Source of the DNA: Helicostylum pulchrum
Lineage: Eukaryota; Mucoromycota; Mucoromycetes; Mucorales; Mucoraceae
Assembly (NCBI GenBank): GCA_025677825.1
Contig: JAIXMO010000012.1
Coordinates: forward strand, 434,001-498,000
DNA length: 64,000 nt
Reading direction: 5' to 3'
This document shows, piece after piece, positions 12,342 through 24,813 of this stretch; position 1 is the stretch's first letter, and every line of letters starts with the position of its first letter. Below the pieces are notes generated by a model, which saw only the letters and a list, made by a program, of their open reading frames with translations, ran no database searches and was not told where the DNA came from. A program made the position numbers and the translations under genes.

Positions 12342-12875
12342 CTAATCTTCATCCATAGCATCATCATTCTTTTTTTGTTTAGCTTGTTCACCCACAGCTA
12401 TTAAGAACGACTCAACACTGTTTCCAGCAGAAGGATCTAACCCAAGCTGAGATAATAACGGACCCAATTGCCCCGTAGCAAGAGCTGCGCTTAAGCTTTG
12501 TAAAGCTTGACTGAACTGAGGACTTCTCACCACTTGACGTACTTCCTCAGCAGACCGTTCAGAACCTTCAGGCAAAAAAGGGAATAACGACGCGCACATT
12601 TCGGGGTCGTTTAAAAGAGGTGTCAATGATTGCGAAGTAAGTACTTCACTTAATGAAATCGGTTTTGATCCCTCTAAATAAAGAAGCCTTTTGTTAATTT
12701 TATCCTTACGGTTTGATTTTCCTTCCTTCCTTCCTTACCGGCAGGTTGAATATTAGCAAGAATTTGACGAAGTTGATCCAATTGTTCATTTGATTGTTGT
12801 TGACCGTTAGGAGTCTCTGCAACGGGTACTGCAGGTGCAGCAGGTGCTACAGCTGGCGTTGTAGTAGCGGGTGTG

Positions 12876-12907
<32 letters not shown>

Positions 12908-13825
12908 AGCCGATGTGCGAGTAGCAGGTGGTGTATTTACTTCAAAAGCATCATCGTCTTCATCATCTTGTGTATCCATATTACTATTTTTTTTTAATTT
13001 CCCTCTTAGTTTTCAACCCTTTTTCCACTTTTTTATATACACAAAAACTTACTTGTTCATACTATTAAGAAATTGCAAAAGGTTCTCAGGAGTCAAATTA
13101 GGATCTACAGTAAAAAGGGTGAGTTTTCCTCTCAAGTCACAATATAAATTTTTAATTTGTTACCTTGACTTTCAGCATCGTTTAAAAGACGCATCAATTC
13201 GTCATGAGAAGCAGATTCGTCTAATTCAGAAGAGATATTCATGTTTGTTTCAGGATCGCTAATTAACTCATTGACACGTTCAACCAATGCGTGATCGTTA
13301 TCTTCATTCTTATTTTGCATCCAGTAGAAATGAGTTTCGTTAGACGTCTTGAACTTTAACACGTATACACGACCAGTTGTACACTCTTCAACTTTTGAAA
13401 ACTCGGCTTCTTCAGAGAAAATAATCATGTCCTTTTTTTTTTTTATAAAGTTAGTTTTTTTTTTTTACTTTGTCGTTGTAATAGTAACTTACGTCTTCAG
13501 GAGTACTGTTGTTTTTACGCTCTTTCCAGTACAAGTGTAATAATTGATCATCACCCTATAATACATAAATAAGTAACACACACGCAAAGATCTCCCTCTC
13601 TAATTTTGTTAATCTATTTTTTTTTTTTACCTGATCCATATAAAGTTTACTAGGTAAACATAGTAACAAAGTTAATTTTTTTTTATAAGAGTATAATACA
13701 AACTTTTAAAAAAGACTTTACCCTTTTCTGGTATCTGGTTTAATCCAAGAATCTTCTACGATACATTTACCGGCATTAAACTCGACAAGGTGCGTTTCAG
13801 TTGGTGCAGTGGGAAACAAACTCAT
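12342..13825 (-). CDS. RPN13: Proteasomal ubiquitin receptor Rpn13/ADRM1
   Basis: Subunit of the 26S proteasome regulatory particle that binds ubiquitin and recruits the deubiquitinase UCH37. Seven exons (13825-13722, a 19-nt microexon 13649-13631, 13555-13493, 13431-13164, 13104-13053, 12983-12739, 12673-12342) join to about 360 aa. The N-terminal Pru domain starts LVEFNAGKC and continues through LLHLYWKER and RVYVLKFKTSNETHFYWMQ. A low-complexity Ala/Pro/Thr linker follows, then the C-terminal DEUBAD-type domain (SLSEVLTSQSL, PLLSQLGLDPSAG) and an acidic end. It has more introns than any other gene in the window. Tandem with Pescadillo. Confidence 0.93.
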
Positions 13826-14248
13826 TTTTTTTTGAATAAAAAAGTATTCTTGAAAAAAAAAAAGGTGCAAAGGGAGGGAAAAAAATGCAAAATCCCGCTT
13901 GATAAGTACGTATCAGCGCACCTTTTGCAGTGACGTAGATTTCCTCTCGCGGAAACTGCAATCCTTACTGGGCATAAAAAGGGTCTATCTTATCCAATTG
14001 CGTCTGGTCAAAAAGATAGAACCAAAGGCGAAAAAAGTTACAAATTTAAAGTGTTTTTTGATGTTTTTTTTATTTTTAGAAGTAAATTGAGAGATATGTG
14101 TAAATTGTTTTTTTTTATCTAAGTAAAAACAAGTGTTTTAAAAATAACAAAATTAAAGTATGAAAGAGAGAGAAAAAGATAAACATATGTTGAGGAGAAA
14201 AAGGGAATTTTTTGGGTGAAAATGCAGTAAAAAAAAAGGGCAAGATTT
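13826..14248. other. Intergenic region: RPN13 promoter and PES1 3' UTR
   Basis: 423 bp between the tandem minus-strand genes. It is A/T-rich with short poly(A) runs; no open frame of coding quality and no clear regulatory motif was seen. Confidence 0.4.
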
Positions 14249-15839
14249 TTACTTCTTGGACTTGAGAGCCTTCTTCTTCTTTTCTAATTTGGCAACTTCG
14301 TCTGCCTTTTGTTGAATACCGTATTGCATCTTTGTGTAAAGCTTTCTCTGCTTGTTTGTCATCATAACTGTTGACATTTCCTTTACTTCTTCCTCTTCGA
14401 TTTCAGCAGCTGTGCGCTTCTTTGTCTTAGGCTTGTTATCTTCTTCAATAGCAGCGATTTCCTCTTCATCCTCACTATCAATACCACTTGCAGGAACATA
14501 ATCACCTTCCTTGGACTCAACGAAGGGAGATAAATGAGGAGGTAAAGTACATCCGGGTTCATAAAGACTGGGCTTAACAATCTTACGAGCGTTAATACAA
14601 TCAGCGATCCATTGAGGTTGAACATAAGTACGACCTAAAACACGGTTACTGACCATAGGACGATCGGTGATTTGATAGTTGATGGTTTCATCTGACTCGG
14701 GGTAAGGAGGGTTGACACCAACAGAGGCATCCCAACTTACTTGACCGCCACAAGAGGTGATCATAAACTCGAGAGCATAACGAGGGGTTTCACGAGACAA
14801 GTAAAACTTTTGGTTCTTGAACAAGTTTTGAAGATCAGAGGTAGCGTTAGAAGCAGCTTGAATTTTGGCAAGAGTGACAGTATTTTCATCGTCTTCAGTA
14901 GAAGTAGATTTGAATTCATCAATAGCATCAGCAGCATTTTCCTCTTCATCATCGTTCTTTCCGCTGTTATTAACAGGCATAGCTTCATCCAAATGGAACC
15001 CACCAGTCTCATCAATCTTGGGAGGATATGTCATATTGATTTCATTGTATAATCTAAAGTTGACAAAGCCAACAAGAGTACGGTAGAACTCTAAAAAGGT
15101 CAACATGACACGGAAATCGACATCGGTAGGAATATCTTGAGAGAATTGATAAGGTACAACCCAAGTGATGGTTTGGCCCTTGATTTCAGCTTGATAATAA
15201 ATACCCTTGATAGAAAAGAAAACACGACGAAGACTCTTTGATTTCATAACGTAACCTTGGAATTCAGCAATCAACTTTTGACACTCGGCAACAGCATCAG
15301 CCTTAATTTTGTTATCGGCAGGCATCATGGAGAACAAATAAAGCATGGATAAAGCATCATCGAGGTCGCGAAGAGCATCAACAAAAGAGGGGTATCTCTC
15401 TTTGACAATATGATCCAAAGTATAAACAGGTTTGTTGTTTTCTTCTAAAGACTTTGCTGCAGAGTATTCGCCCTTGTGAAGAACTTTGTTGAGCTTCTTG
15501 GCAAATGCCTTGTATTCACGGAACTTCATCAAAAGTGGTTCGTGAAGAAGATATTTGATGTCTTTAACATAGTAGAAGGTGGAGGGTGCAGTACTACCCT
15601 TGTTGGCCTTCTTCTTGTTCTTTGGTTCACGAGGATAAATACCCTTTAAAATACAAAGACGTCTAATATAGATCTCGAATTAGTATATTTTTTTTTGACA
15701 GATCTCGATCTCTTTTTTTTTATTTTTTTTTTTTTTACCTGAAATCTGCAAGAGAGATTTGAAGCTTGTTCAAAGCTTGTTGTCTTGTGATAAAGTTAGC
15801 GGCAGCTCCTTTAACTCCTTTCTTTACGATCTTGGCCAT
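14249..15839 (-). CDS. NOP7: Pescadillo homologue (Nop7/PES1)
   Basis: Nucleolar protein of the PeBoW complex (with Erb1 and Ytm1 in yeast) needed for 27S pre-rRNA processing and 60S subunit assembly. Two exons (15839-15739, 15662-14249) give about 504 aa. The conserved N-terminus [19 protein letters not shown] is followed by [13 protein letters not shown] and the long Pescadillo N domain ([31 protein letters not shown]). A BRCT domain lies at ~330-420 ([28 protein letters not shown]). An acidic stretch and a lysine-rich C-terminus follow. Divergent from RPS22, which is another ribosome gene. Confidence 0.96.
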
Positions 15840-16252
15840 TATGCAGTTTTTTTATGGGTTTTTAAAAAAAAAAAAGAAGGTTATATATTTTTTTTTTCTT
15901 TCTTAAAAATTATCTATTAAAGCCCAAAATTACATTTCGAATGGACTGTATGTGACTTTTTTTAATTGCAATGGGTGGCTTTTTTTTTTCGCTCCTGGTA
16001 GCACACTAAAAAAAAAAAAAAGACTTAAAAAAGCCGGTAAAAAAAAATATCTTGCTCTTTCCTTTTCGCATCCTATCCAAACAAGGTATTTACATCCATC
16101 CATCCTTTTCGCCCCATTATTATCATGTACAAAATCTTTTTGGAGAGATTACTGTGCATGATATTGCAACCACTTTTATGAATCGCTTTGGAGCGACACT
16201 CATTTAAGTTTGTATTGCTTTTTTTCTGATATTTTTATATTAGTTTTTAAAT
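15840..16252. promoter_or_regulatory. Bidirectional promoter region PES1 / RPS22
   Basis: 413 bp separate the start codons of two divergently transcribed ribosome-related genes. Poly(A) and poly(T) tracts near both ends are visible and are common in ribosomal-gene promoters as nucleosome-depleting elements. Co-regulation is inference from position only. Confidence 0.5.
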
Positions 16253-16862
16253 ATGGTCAGAGTCTCCGTTTTGCAAGATTGTTTAAAGAACATTAACAAC
16301 GCTGAAAAGCGTGGAAAGAGACAAGTTCTCATCCGTCCCTCTTCCAAGGTTATTGTCAAGTTCCTCACTGTTATGCAAAAGCATGGTAAGTTTATCCTCC
16401 TTCTTCCCTCTTCTTCTACCCTTTTCCTTCTACACCGTCGTATAACTGATTATATGTTGCTTAAAAACCTTCACAATGTATGATTTTTAAATCGACGGGA
16501 GATTAATTTTTCCTTTGTTTGCTCTTTCCACATCATTATTTATCTACTTGATATGTTTTCGAATATTGGAATACAATTTCTAACTTTATTGTTACTTTTT
16601 AGGCTATGTTGGTGAATTTGAAATCATTGATGATCATCGTTCCGGTAAGATTGTTATCCAACTTAACGGTCGTATCAACAAGTGTGGTGTCATCTCTCCT
16701 CGTTTCAACATCAAGTATGGTGAAATCGAGAAGTGGACCGCTAACTTGTTGCCCGCTCGTCAATTCGGTTACATGGTCTTGACTACTGCTGCTGGTATTA
16801 TGGATCATGAAGAAGCTCGTCAAAAGCATGCTGGTGGTAAAGTCCTCGGTTTCTTCTACTAA
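16253..16862 (+). CDS. RPS22: Cytosolic 40S ribosomal protein uS8 (RPS22/S15a)
   Basis: Small-subunit ribosomal protein contacting the central domain of 18S rRNA. Exon 1 (16253-16385) starts [21 protein letters not shown] 217-bp intron, among the longest here, is followed by exon 2 (16603-16862) with [17 protein letters not shown], the S8 signature region and the end GGKVLGFFY. The product is exactly 130 aa, the standard eukaryotic length. Codons are C-rich at third positions (GTC, CTC, ATC), as expected for a highly expressed gene. Confidence 0.97.
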
Positions 16863-17019
16863 GAAACTTTCTTACCCTCTCATTCTATACCTTTCGCCAC
16901 TTTTTTTTTGTTTGTCCTTTATTAGTGTCCCTTTTATATAATAAATTAAAACGATAAACTGTACATATCTTTCTTCTATTTCTTTTTATAATAACTATTA
17001 TTTATTTCTGTAAAGTATT

Positions 17020-20000
17020 CTATCTTTTTATTACTACAGGCCCCACTGTAAAATACTCCCAGTCATTTTCTTTGCCGGGATCCCCAAACAACTTCAAGAA
17101 CTTTTGTCGAATATAATACTGGCCACCAGGCACTTGTACAAACGTCTGACTATACGTACTGTAATCGTATATGTTACTAGCAACGTCCTTAGTAAAAGTA
17201 CCACGGAACGTGAAAACCCACGGCGAATGATTGTACACTTGGTTATAAACCGTATCATAGTACGCATACCCCAAAAGCTGTGTACATTTTTCATCCTCGA
17301 AAATTTCTACTCTCATAATCTTTGTAGGTGTTAACGTTTTACAGCCAATGATCAGGTCCGTCTTATTCGCTGCAATATCAATAACGTATTCGTTTACCGT
17401 GACCCATTCACCATCTTTAGTTTGGCTGACTGTGATATTATAATCGCGGTCAAGGATAGGAAGATCGTATTGTTTTCCTACAACACCAAAATAAGGAACA
17501 TGCAGCGGTCTAGTAGTAGTAGTAGTAGTATTCGTGATGGGATCTAACTGAATAAATCCACCATACATGACGTGGTCAAGAGGATCCGTATTTGGTGGTG
17601 TGACAGTAACTGTCAGTGTTTGACTTTGACCTGCTTCCAAATGAATCTCTGTTGCAGAAAACGCCAAGTCTGCGGAAGCTGCTTGAGTTTTGACAGTCCC
17701 TAATAAACGGTACCCACTTACTGTACGGTCGTAAGGTACAATCGCAAGCGATGCATTGTTAAATACTCGATACGAAACTGTCGTTTGTCCCGGATTTGTA
17801 ATCGTCAGGTTTTGTGTCTTGTAATCTTGTGATGCTGTATCATTGAAACTAATTTGAGCTGGAGAAATATGTGTAGTTTGTGTAATAGCATCATAAACTA
17901 CTCCCCACCAAAAAAAAAAAAAAAAAAAAAAAAGATTAGATATTTAATTTTTATCAGTGGATTATGCCTTTACCTTGAATAAGACCTGCACCTACACGAA
18001 CAGGATGATCTATACCACCACCAGCATCGGCTGAAACAGGTACAGAAGCGTAATTTTGAAACTGCTCGAACGTTGTGTCTACCGAGACGTTCTTGTTCCT
18101 CATATACTGCAAGTACAACGCAATAGACCCCGCCACAAGAGGCGTGGCACCAGAAGTACCGTCAAATATAGTCCACGACCCTAAATACCTTGGTAGCAAC
18201 GTATACACATCCTCTGACACTGCTAAAATATTAGGCTTCAAGTCTAGTTCAGCCGTAGGTCCTAACCCCGTATAAAAAGTGGCCATCCCACCGTAGGGAT
18301 TCTTTTTATAAATGAGTTTTCGACTACTTGAAAACTTTACCCGTACCGTCGAATTTCCAGATGCTAGTCTTTCACCGTCTTGAAGAGATATAAAAGCGTA
18401 AGGAATGGTTGTATTGACTAATCTATCTTCGTTACTAAAAACAGGTTCGTTATCGTATACAATAATACCGACAGCACCAGCACTAGCTACATTTAAAGCC
18501 TTTTTCACAAATGAACATGGACCTCGCTTAACAAGAGCGATTTTTCCTTGTACTGTTGGGGAGATATTATTCACGTCACATGCGTCTTTTGAAATATCGC
18601 CGGTTCCGTTAAAAGAAGGCGATAAGTCACCGTCTGTCATATAAAGTTTGGTACCGTCTTCTGTGATACTAAGAACCTGATATTCTACATGCATGATTAA
18701 TGGGGGGTACGGTAGTATGAATAGTGTGAACTTACCGACTGCGCCAGAAATACCTGCTGCAGTAAAGGTACCGTCATAAACCACATATTCGTTATAGACT
18801 CCACCTACTGAATATACCGAGTCTAATGTACTAGGACTAGATGTTGAGTAAATACCAAGATCACCATCATTCGTTGTAGCCGCAACCACTTGTAAAATAA
18901 GAAGGATTAGAAAAATTAATAAAAAAACGGATATCTTACCAATGACGCCACGTTCTTTTATTTTAGCAAACAGTTTACTCTCATAACTTTCAGGTGCAGC
19001 CCACGGCGTATCGGACCCTACACTTAAACTGATGATATCTGCTCCATCCGCAAAGGCTTTATCAATAGCTTGATACACAATATCCGTTGTCGAATCTCCT
19101 TGACATCCAAACACTCGGTACACACCAAGTTTAGCTTTATACGCTACACCAATAAAGTTCTAAAGCAAAATGATATCAATAATATATCTTAACGTAAATG
19201 TAAAAAAAAAAACTTACATTTTCTAAATCATAACCACCGATAATTCCAGAAGTCGAAGTTCCATGACCTAAACCAAGAGGGTGGCATTTAGTATAATTGT
19301 ACTTTTTTTTAAAGACAAAGTGCCCTTTTACCGTCTGAAGAGTCTTCTATTGTACAATCATCATACGGATCACTATCTGGTTCAGGTACAGACCCAGGAA
19401 CTGACCCGTATTTATTTCCTACAAAATCATAACCAGTTTGTACTGTGTAGCCGGGACCATAGCCACCTCCTAAAGCAGGATGTAAGTAATCAACTCCTAT
19501 ACAAAGCACCAACAAAAAAAAAAAATTTAGTAATCCCGCCAGTGCCATAAAACAGTAATGTCTTCTATTACCTGTATCAATGATTGCAATAAACACGCCT
19601 TCTCCTGTAAGGTTAAGTTCACGATGAACTTTATCAATTTGTAATAAACGATGTGTGGATCGATACCCTGCCTCTTCTGGGGATACCTTGAACATGTCTT
19701 GCGAGGTAGCCGGCGCCGCACGTTTATAAACATGAACGGGTGAGACTGCTTCTACGTCGTCATGATTCATAATGGATTTTAAAGTTGCATATTCATGTTC
19801 TTTATCTAGATGCTTTATTTCAAACGAGATGGAGTTGAAGAAACTGTTACGTATGGTATGATGCACTTTGATGTTTTGGTTTTTGATGTATTCTAAAAAT
19901 CGGTCACAGTCACTGACTTCCGCCATATAACGTCTGGAAACAACTTGATCTCTACTATGACCAGACTTATATTTGGCATGTATAAAGTCTCCTAAACATC

Positions 20001-20055
20001 CTGCAATGCATAAAGAAAGTAAATAGATGATAACCAATTTACTTGGTGTCTTCAT
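17020..20055 (-). CDS. Secreted subtilisin-like serine protease with PA domain (copy 1)
   Basis: Family S8 endopeptidase, secreted. Seven exons (20055-19572, 19496-19332, 19267-19218, 19159-18940, 18888-18736, 18684-17974, 17897-17020) give about 886 aa. Order: signal peptide (LVIIYLLSLCIAGCLG), I9-type propeptide, catalytic Asp in IAIIDTG, catalytic His in GHGTSTSGIIGG (rebuilt across an intron), oxyanion Asn in ATTNDGD, an inserted PA domain (GKIALVKRGPCSF), catalytic Ser in GTSGATPLVAGS, then a long beta-rich C-terminal region of the Fn3-like type. The His motif differs from the usual HGTHVAG, but the catalytic residue itself is present. Paralogous to the gene at 48573-51494, which lacks this copy's fifth intron, in the PA domain. 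Converges on RPS22. Confidence 0.92.
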
Positions 20056-20776
20056 TATTTAAAAGAGGGAAAGAAAAAAGAGTTTATAAAAAAATAAAAT
20101 AGAAAAACAGTTTGTTTATATATAGGTAATATTAAATGCCTGAAGGAGGCGATTTATACAACTGAAAATAGAATAACATTGTTTGCCTATTTATTTACCT
20201 GTTTATTTACTCGTACAGAGAAGCAAAAAAGGTTCCCCCCTAAGCAATTAAGCTAGGATAATGAAAGGTTTAGAACTTATTTGTGATACTATTGACACTT
20301 ATAAATAGAGGCCCATTAATAGCATGGCTTCTACGGACCTCATCCATACTCCAGATAAAGATTAGCCTTTTGTTGACGCATTAACGTTATTTGAAAATCA
20401 TAAACAAAGCGTAATGCTCAAAGGGGGTTGGGGTTATGATTCCATCCAATTCTACTGTACTTTCTATACGTGCACACGCACTCGTTAAGAATATACTGCT
20501 TCTCACGGTCCCTTAACGAAAACCTTTTTTTCGGTATCATTTATACGATTTATAATTATACTTTAATAAAAAGAAAAAAAGTTGTTAGTTGGTTTGGAAG
20601 CAACCCTTTCTATTCTGGGTAAATGAGAAGAAAAGCTCAGCCTACAATTACTTATTTAGGGGTTTACATGATTAGCGTTAAGCCACTGTTTGATAGGACC
20701 ATGTTTTTTTTTTTTACAAGTCAGATGCTTTAATAGGTATTTGATTTTTTTTATTTTACCCTCCCCTAAGTGTAGA
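20056..20776. other. Divergent intergenic region upstream of subtilase copy 1
   Basis: 721 bp between the subtilase start and the small orphan gene. No coding frame or known RNA motif was recognised. It contains the promoters of both genes. Confidence 0.4.
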
Positions 20777-21163
20777 ATGTCAAGTTATAGCCAAGATCTT
20801 GTATACCAATCGAGACGAATTGATAATGCAACTAAAATAAAAAGACAAGCGGCGGCTAACGCACTTCAACAATACTCGTTACTTGCTTTACAGGCAGTAA
20901 AGGATTGCGAGGTAATCGACAGAGATGCAGTACATGCTTTAAAACCCTGATTTAACGTTTTTTCTTTTCTTTGTTTCTAGAGTCCCGCTAAAACTAGACT
21001 TAAAATGATGCGGTAGGATAGTTTTTTTTTTATACATTATAAAAAAAAAGAGCGCATGTATCTAATTTTATGTGTGTGTAGAACCTTGACTGACTTACCT
21101 ACGGAGTTACCTAAAGAGTCATTTGGTCGAAAAAAGTCATCGTCTGGTACAAATTCCCGTTAA
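20777..21163 (+). CDS. Small hypothetical protein, three exons
   Basis: Not recognised. ATG at 20777 opens a 45-codon exon (to 20911, MSSYSQDLVYQSRRIDNATK). A donor GTAATC and acceptor TTCTAG lead to a 32-nt exon (20981-21012), and a second intron ending GTGTGTAG leads to 21082-21163 and a TAA. The joined product is 82 aa, basic, Lys/Arg/Ser-rich at the end, with an Ala/Gln/Leu-rich helical segment at about residues 20-42. Both junctions keep frame, which supports a real gene, but no homologue comes to mind. It could be longer at the 5' end. Confidence 0.5.
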
Positions 21164-22431
21164 AATAAAGTTTTTCAATTCTGTAAATATCACACAAGTT
21201 TGAAACGGACTGCAAAGAGCGCGCGATAGGGAAAATTAAGTTTATGTAATTACGGAGGGGGGTGTCTCGCTTTAACATGTCCCTTTTTTTTCACTTTAAA
21301 AAGCTTGACCGTCTCAGCTAACAAGATTTTGATTAGTATCATTGACAGTGATCTAAAATCACTTGACAGCATTATTGAGCCTCCCATTTCTGAGGCTGAC
21401 GAAGGAAAAAAGTGAATGATAGGGCTGGATGGTATCGAGTCACTTGAAATAGTCGCTCTACCCAAGAGTTTCTAATTTAAGTGTTTTTTGATTTAAGGAT
21501 CGAGTTTCTTCATCACTACTATTGTTCGGTACAAGGACACCCTTAATTTTTTGAAAGCACCACTAAAGTTTAGAGAAACCACTGTAGAGCGCGCTCAATA
21601 CACTTGATACATTTGCATATCTTGACAAATTATCCTTTTTTTTCGAGTACATCTTTCGGTTTATTTTTTTCTACCCTAATTTGCATTAAAAAAAGATCTT
21701 TGTGCCCCATCTGTACACTCTAACATATTTAACAAATTGTACATTGAATAAATGGTACATCAATACGTACCTATTTTAAGCTCTAACTACCTTCTAATAC
21801 TTTCTTTCTTTTTTTTAAAAAATGAATCGTATAATAAGATAAAGTTCGAATACTTTTTTTTTTTTTTTTTGCCATCTTTCCCAGGATCTATTTTAGGGTT
21901 ACACAATACAATAAACTTTCTTACAATTTGCTCTAACCGGGTTGAAGGGTTTAGATGATTTATACCCTTATTTTACGCCTACATCCTATTGAAACAACTA
22001 GATACCATGTGCTCTAATCGATAAAACCTCTGTTTTATTACCTCTATTTAACATGTGTTATTTACTAATACTGTGGTCCATATACGGTACGTCACGAAAT
22101 AACTTTACGGACATTGTAAGTGCGTATTTTAATATTTAGCTAAATTATTAAATCAACATTTATGCTAGGTTAAATGCAAGATACATACAAGTTATTTTTT
22201 TCGAAAGCAATAGTCTTCTCGTTTGATTCATGTAGTATATGTATGATTTGTAATTTTAATTGTTGGAAAAATATGTGACTGATTTTGCAAAAAGGTTACA
22301 CATTGTGGAGAATTCTTGTAAAGATACTCAACTTGACTGGAACTCTTTTTCGTTTCTTCTTTAGTTTTACTTTTCTTTTTTTTTTTCGAGAAAGAGAAAA
22401 GAAAAAGAAGAAATAGTTTGACATTACAAAC
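21164..22431. other. Intergenic region, no gene seen
   Basis: 1.27 kb of AT-rich DNA. The open frames present are short, AT-driven and lack protein-like composition. The last 100 bp hold a T-rich tract and purine-rich GAGAAAGAG stretch just ahead of the transporter start. Confidence 0.4.
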
Positions 22432-23701
22432 ATGACCTCTTACCAAACAGTTCCTGACGATGAGCAATCGCCGACTTCACCTACCACCTTTAAACCAAGA
22501 AAGTCTAAATCAGTTTTAGCAACTGTTATGTTAGCAATATGTATTATATCGTTTGTTTTACAAACCGAACTAGCCCAATACGTTCAAAAGACCACAAGCT
22601 ATTCCAAGCCGTATTTTATTCTGTAAGTTTCAAACCTAAAAAAAAAAAAAAAAAAAAAAAAAAATACCGAGTAAAATATATAACTTTATGTTTTTCAGGT
22701 ACGTAAGTCACTCTTGTTATTTTTTCATGCTTCCTTTACAGCTGATAGCAGAGTATATTCAATTACACCACTACAACAGCAAATCAAAAAAGGGGCGGAC
22801 CATCTTTCAAAATATCATTGAAACAATAAACAACAGCAAATCCTCTATAAACAACTCTATTGTTGAGTTACAATATAGAGTTCAGGGCAACCACGTCTTT
22901 CCTTTAGGTTTCATCGTTCGAACATGTTTGACCCTTTCAGTTTTACTAACTTTACCTGCTTACATATGGTACCTCAGCGTCAATTTGACTTCCATGTCAA
23001 ATTTAACTGCAATTTATAATACTGGCTGCTTCTTTGCTTATTTATTCTCAATTCTTATGTTACATGATCGAATTGTAGCTGCTAAAGTAGGTGCCGTGCT
23101 CCTTTGTATGGTCGGTGTATTGGCTATGGCCTGTTGGCCTTCCTCTAATGATGTTGATGATGGTGGTGATAATGATACGAATCAAAGTATCGGTAAAGAA
23201 TGGATCGGCATTGCCGTTGCATCATTCGGTGCCGCTACCTATGGATTTTACGAGGTCTATTATAAAAAATTTGCCGCGCCTTCTCAACCTACTATTTTGT
23301 TTGCAAATGCTATCACGGGCACAATTGGTATTGTCACGTTTTTGGTATTTTGGATTCCTTTCCCTATACTTCATTTCACGGGTATCGAGATATTTGAATT
23401 ACCTGACCTTACCACCTTCAAGTATATTTTGGGTATTGCTTCCATGAGTGTGATTTATAATGCTACTTTTATGGCTATAATTGCTCTTGTAAATCCTGTA
23501 TTTGCTGCTGTAGGCGTTATGCTGACTGTACCTGCTGTCGCTATCACCGATGTTTTGGTCACAGGTGTGATGGTCCCTACGTCCACCATTGTCGGTAGTA
23601 TTTTCATTCTAACCGGGTTTGTGATTTTGAACAGACAAGTAGGTAAGGAGGAAAAACTAGATGAATCACTATCATTAGAAGGACAAGACTACCATCAGTA
23701 A
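22432..23701 (+). CDS. Drug/metabolite-transporter superfamily membrane protein (SLC35F/EamA type)
   Basis: Predicted integral membrane transporter with about ten hydrophobic segments. Two exons (22432-22622, 22699-23701) give about 397 aa. The N-terminus is a polar Ser/Thr/Pro-rich tail (MTSYQTVPDDEQSPTSPTT). Segments include ATVMLAICIISFVL, TAIYNTGCFFAYLFSILML, a repeat-2 half beginning GKEWIGIAVASFGAATYGFY, and the conserved end SIFILTGFVILNRQ. This two-repeat layout is that of the SLC35F/thiamine-repressible or vacuolar DMT proteins in fungi. Substrate and compartment cannot be assigned. The cytosolic loop at ~85-120 is Asn/Ser-rich. Confidence 0.85.
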
Positions 23702-24813
23702 AAAGCACAACTGTGCTTTCCGTCTTGAATACTTAATAATAATAAATCAATGTCGTACTAATAACTATATAAACGAAACTCCCCACTTTATTTTATTTTG
23801 TTATTTTATTATAAAAGTGAAAAAGTGTAGAAATAGTAGAACGTACAAGAAGTATGCAAATACAAAATCATGTCCCAAAAATTTAAAGTGTTTGCGCTTT
23901 TGGCAGTGCGGGAATTTTTGGTACGTATTTTTTTGAACTTGTTGCATGAAACAAGTTGGAACGATATTTTGATTTATTTGTATAAAAATAATGAGCAAAT
24001 AGACTCCCTATTTTAGCACGGAAAAAAGTGATACATTCATTCTATCTTTTTTTTTTTAGAATACACCTTTCTTTTTTATTTTTTTATTATGCATACCTAT
24101 CTTTTAAAGAAGCTTCTTTTATATCCGTACAAAAGGATACTGCTCTTCTTAAATCAACCGCCGTGCATAAGAGTAAACGTTCCAATGTGGTCCACTCAAC
24201 TGTGATAGAGTACAATAAAAAAACCTCATAAGAAGAGGATCCTGATCGTCCAGCCAAAAAAAAAAACTGCTATTTAAGTTTACAAGGTTTTGGTATGTAT
24301 TTATATTTCGATAATTTTATATCGACTATGATATTAATGTGATCTTCCGTAAGTTTAAATATTGAAAAAGAAGGAATAATCCTTTATAAAAAAAGGCACA
24401 AACGAAGGAAACATATCTGATCGTATCTTCACGACCGATGTTATAAAAATTTAAAATTCAAATGGTAAGCTGTTTTAGTCTTAAACGACATGCAATGTTA
24501 TTAATGATTTTAAATAGTAGTTTGGAATTAGAACCTCCGTACAAGAAGGGCCTCGAAAGCGATAGCTTGGCATCATCATAGAAAAAGACACGAAGCTAAA
24601 GTTAGTGCAATTGAGGCTTCTGGCCCAAATTGGAAAGTGGATACGACCCACTTTATTGAAGTTCTCTTGACGGGAGCCCTGACCAGAAGCAACCGTGCAA
24701 ATGGTATTACACCTTTTTTTAGGCCCTAATGTACCGTTTAATGAATTTTTCGATGGTGAATCATTTAATAGCGAGCATATATATATATATGGAACCACCC
24801 AATATATAAGACT
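23702..24813. other. Intergenic DNA with possible decayed coding fragments
   Basis: Two stretches have protein-like composition but no intact frame: about 24090-24290 (residues such as SVQKDTALLKSTAVHKSKRS, then a stop) and 24560-24715 (SAIEASGPNWKVDTTHFIEV and onward). They lie just upstream of another damaged frame and may belong to the same relic. The family was not recognised. Confidence 0.3.
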
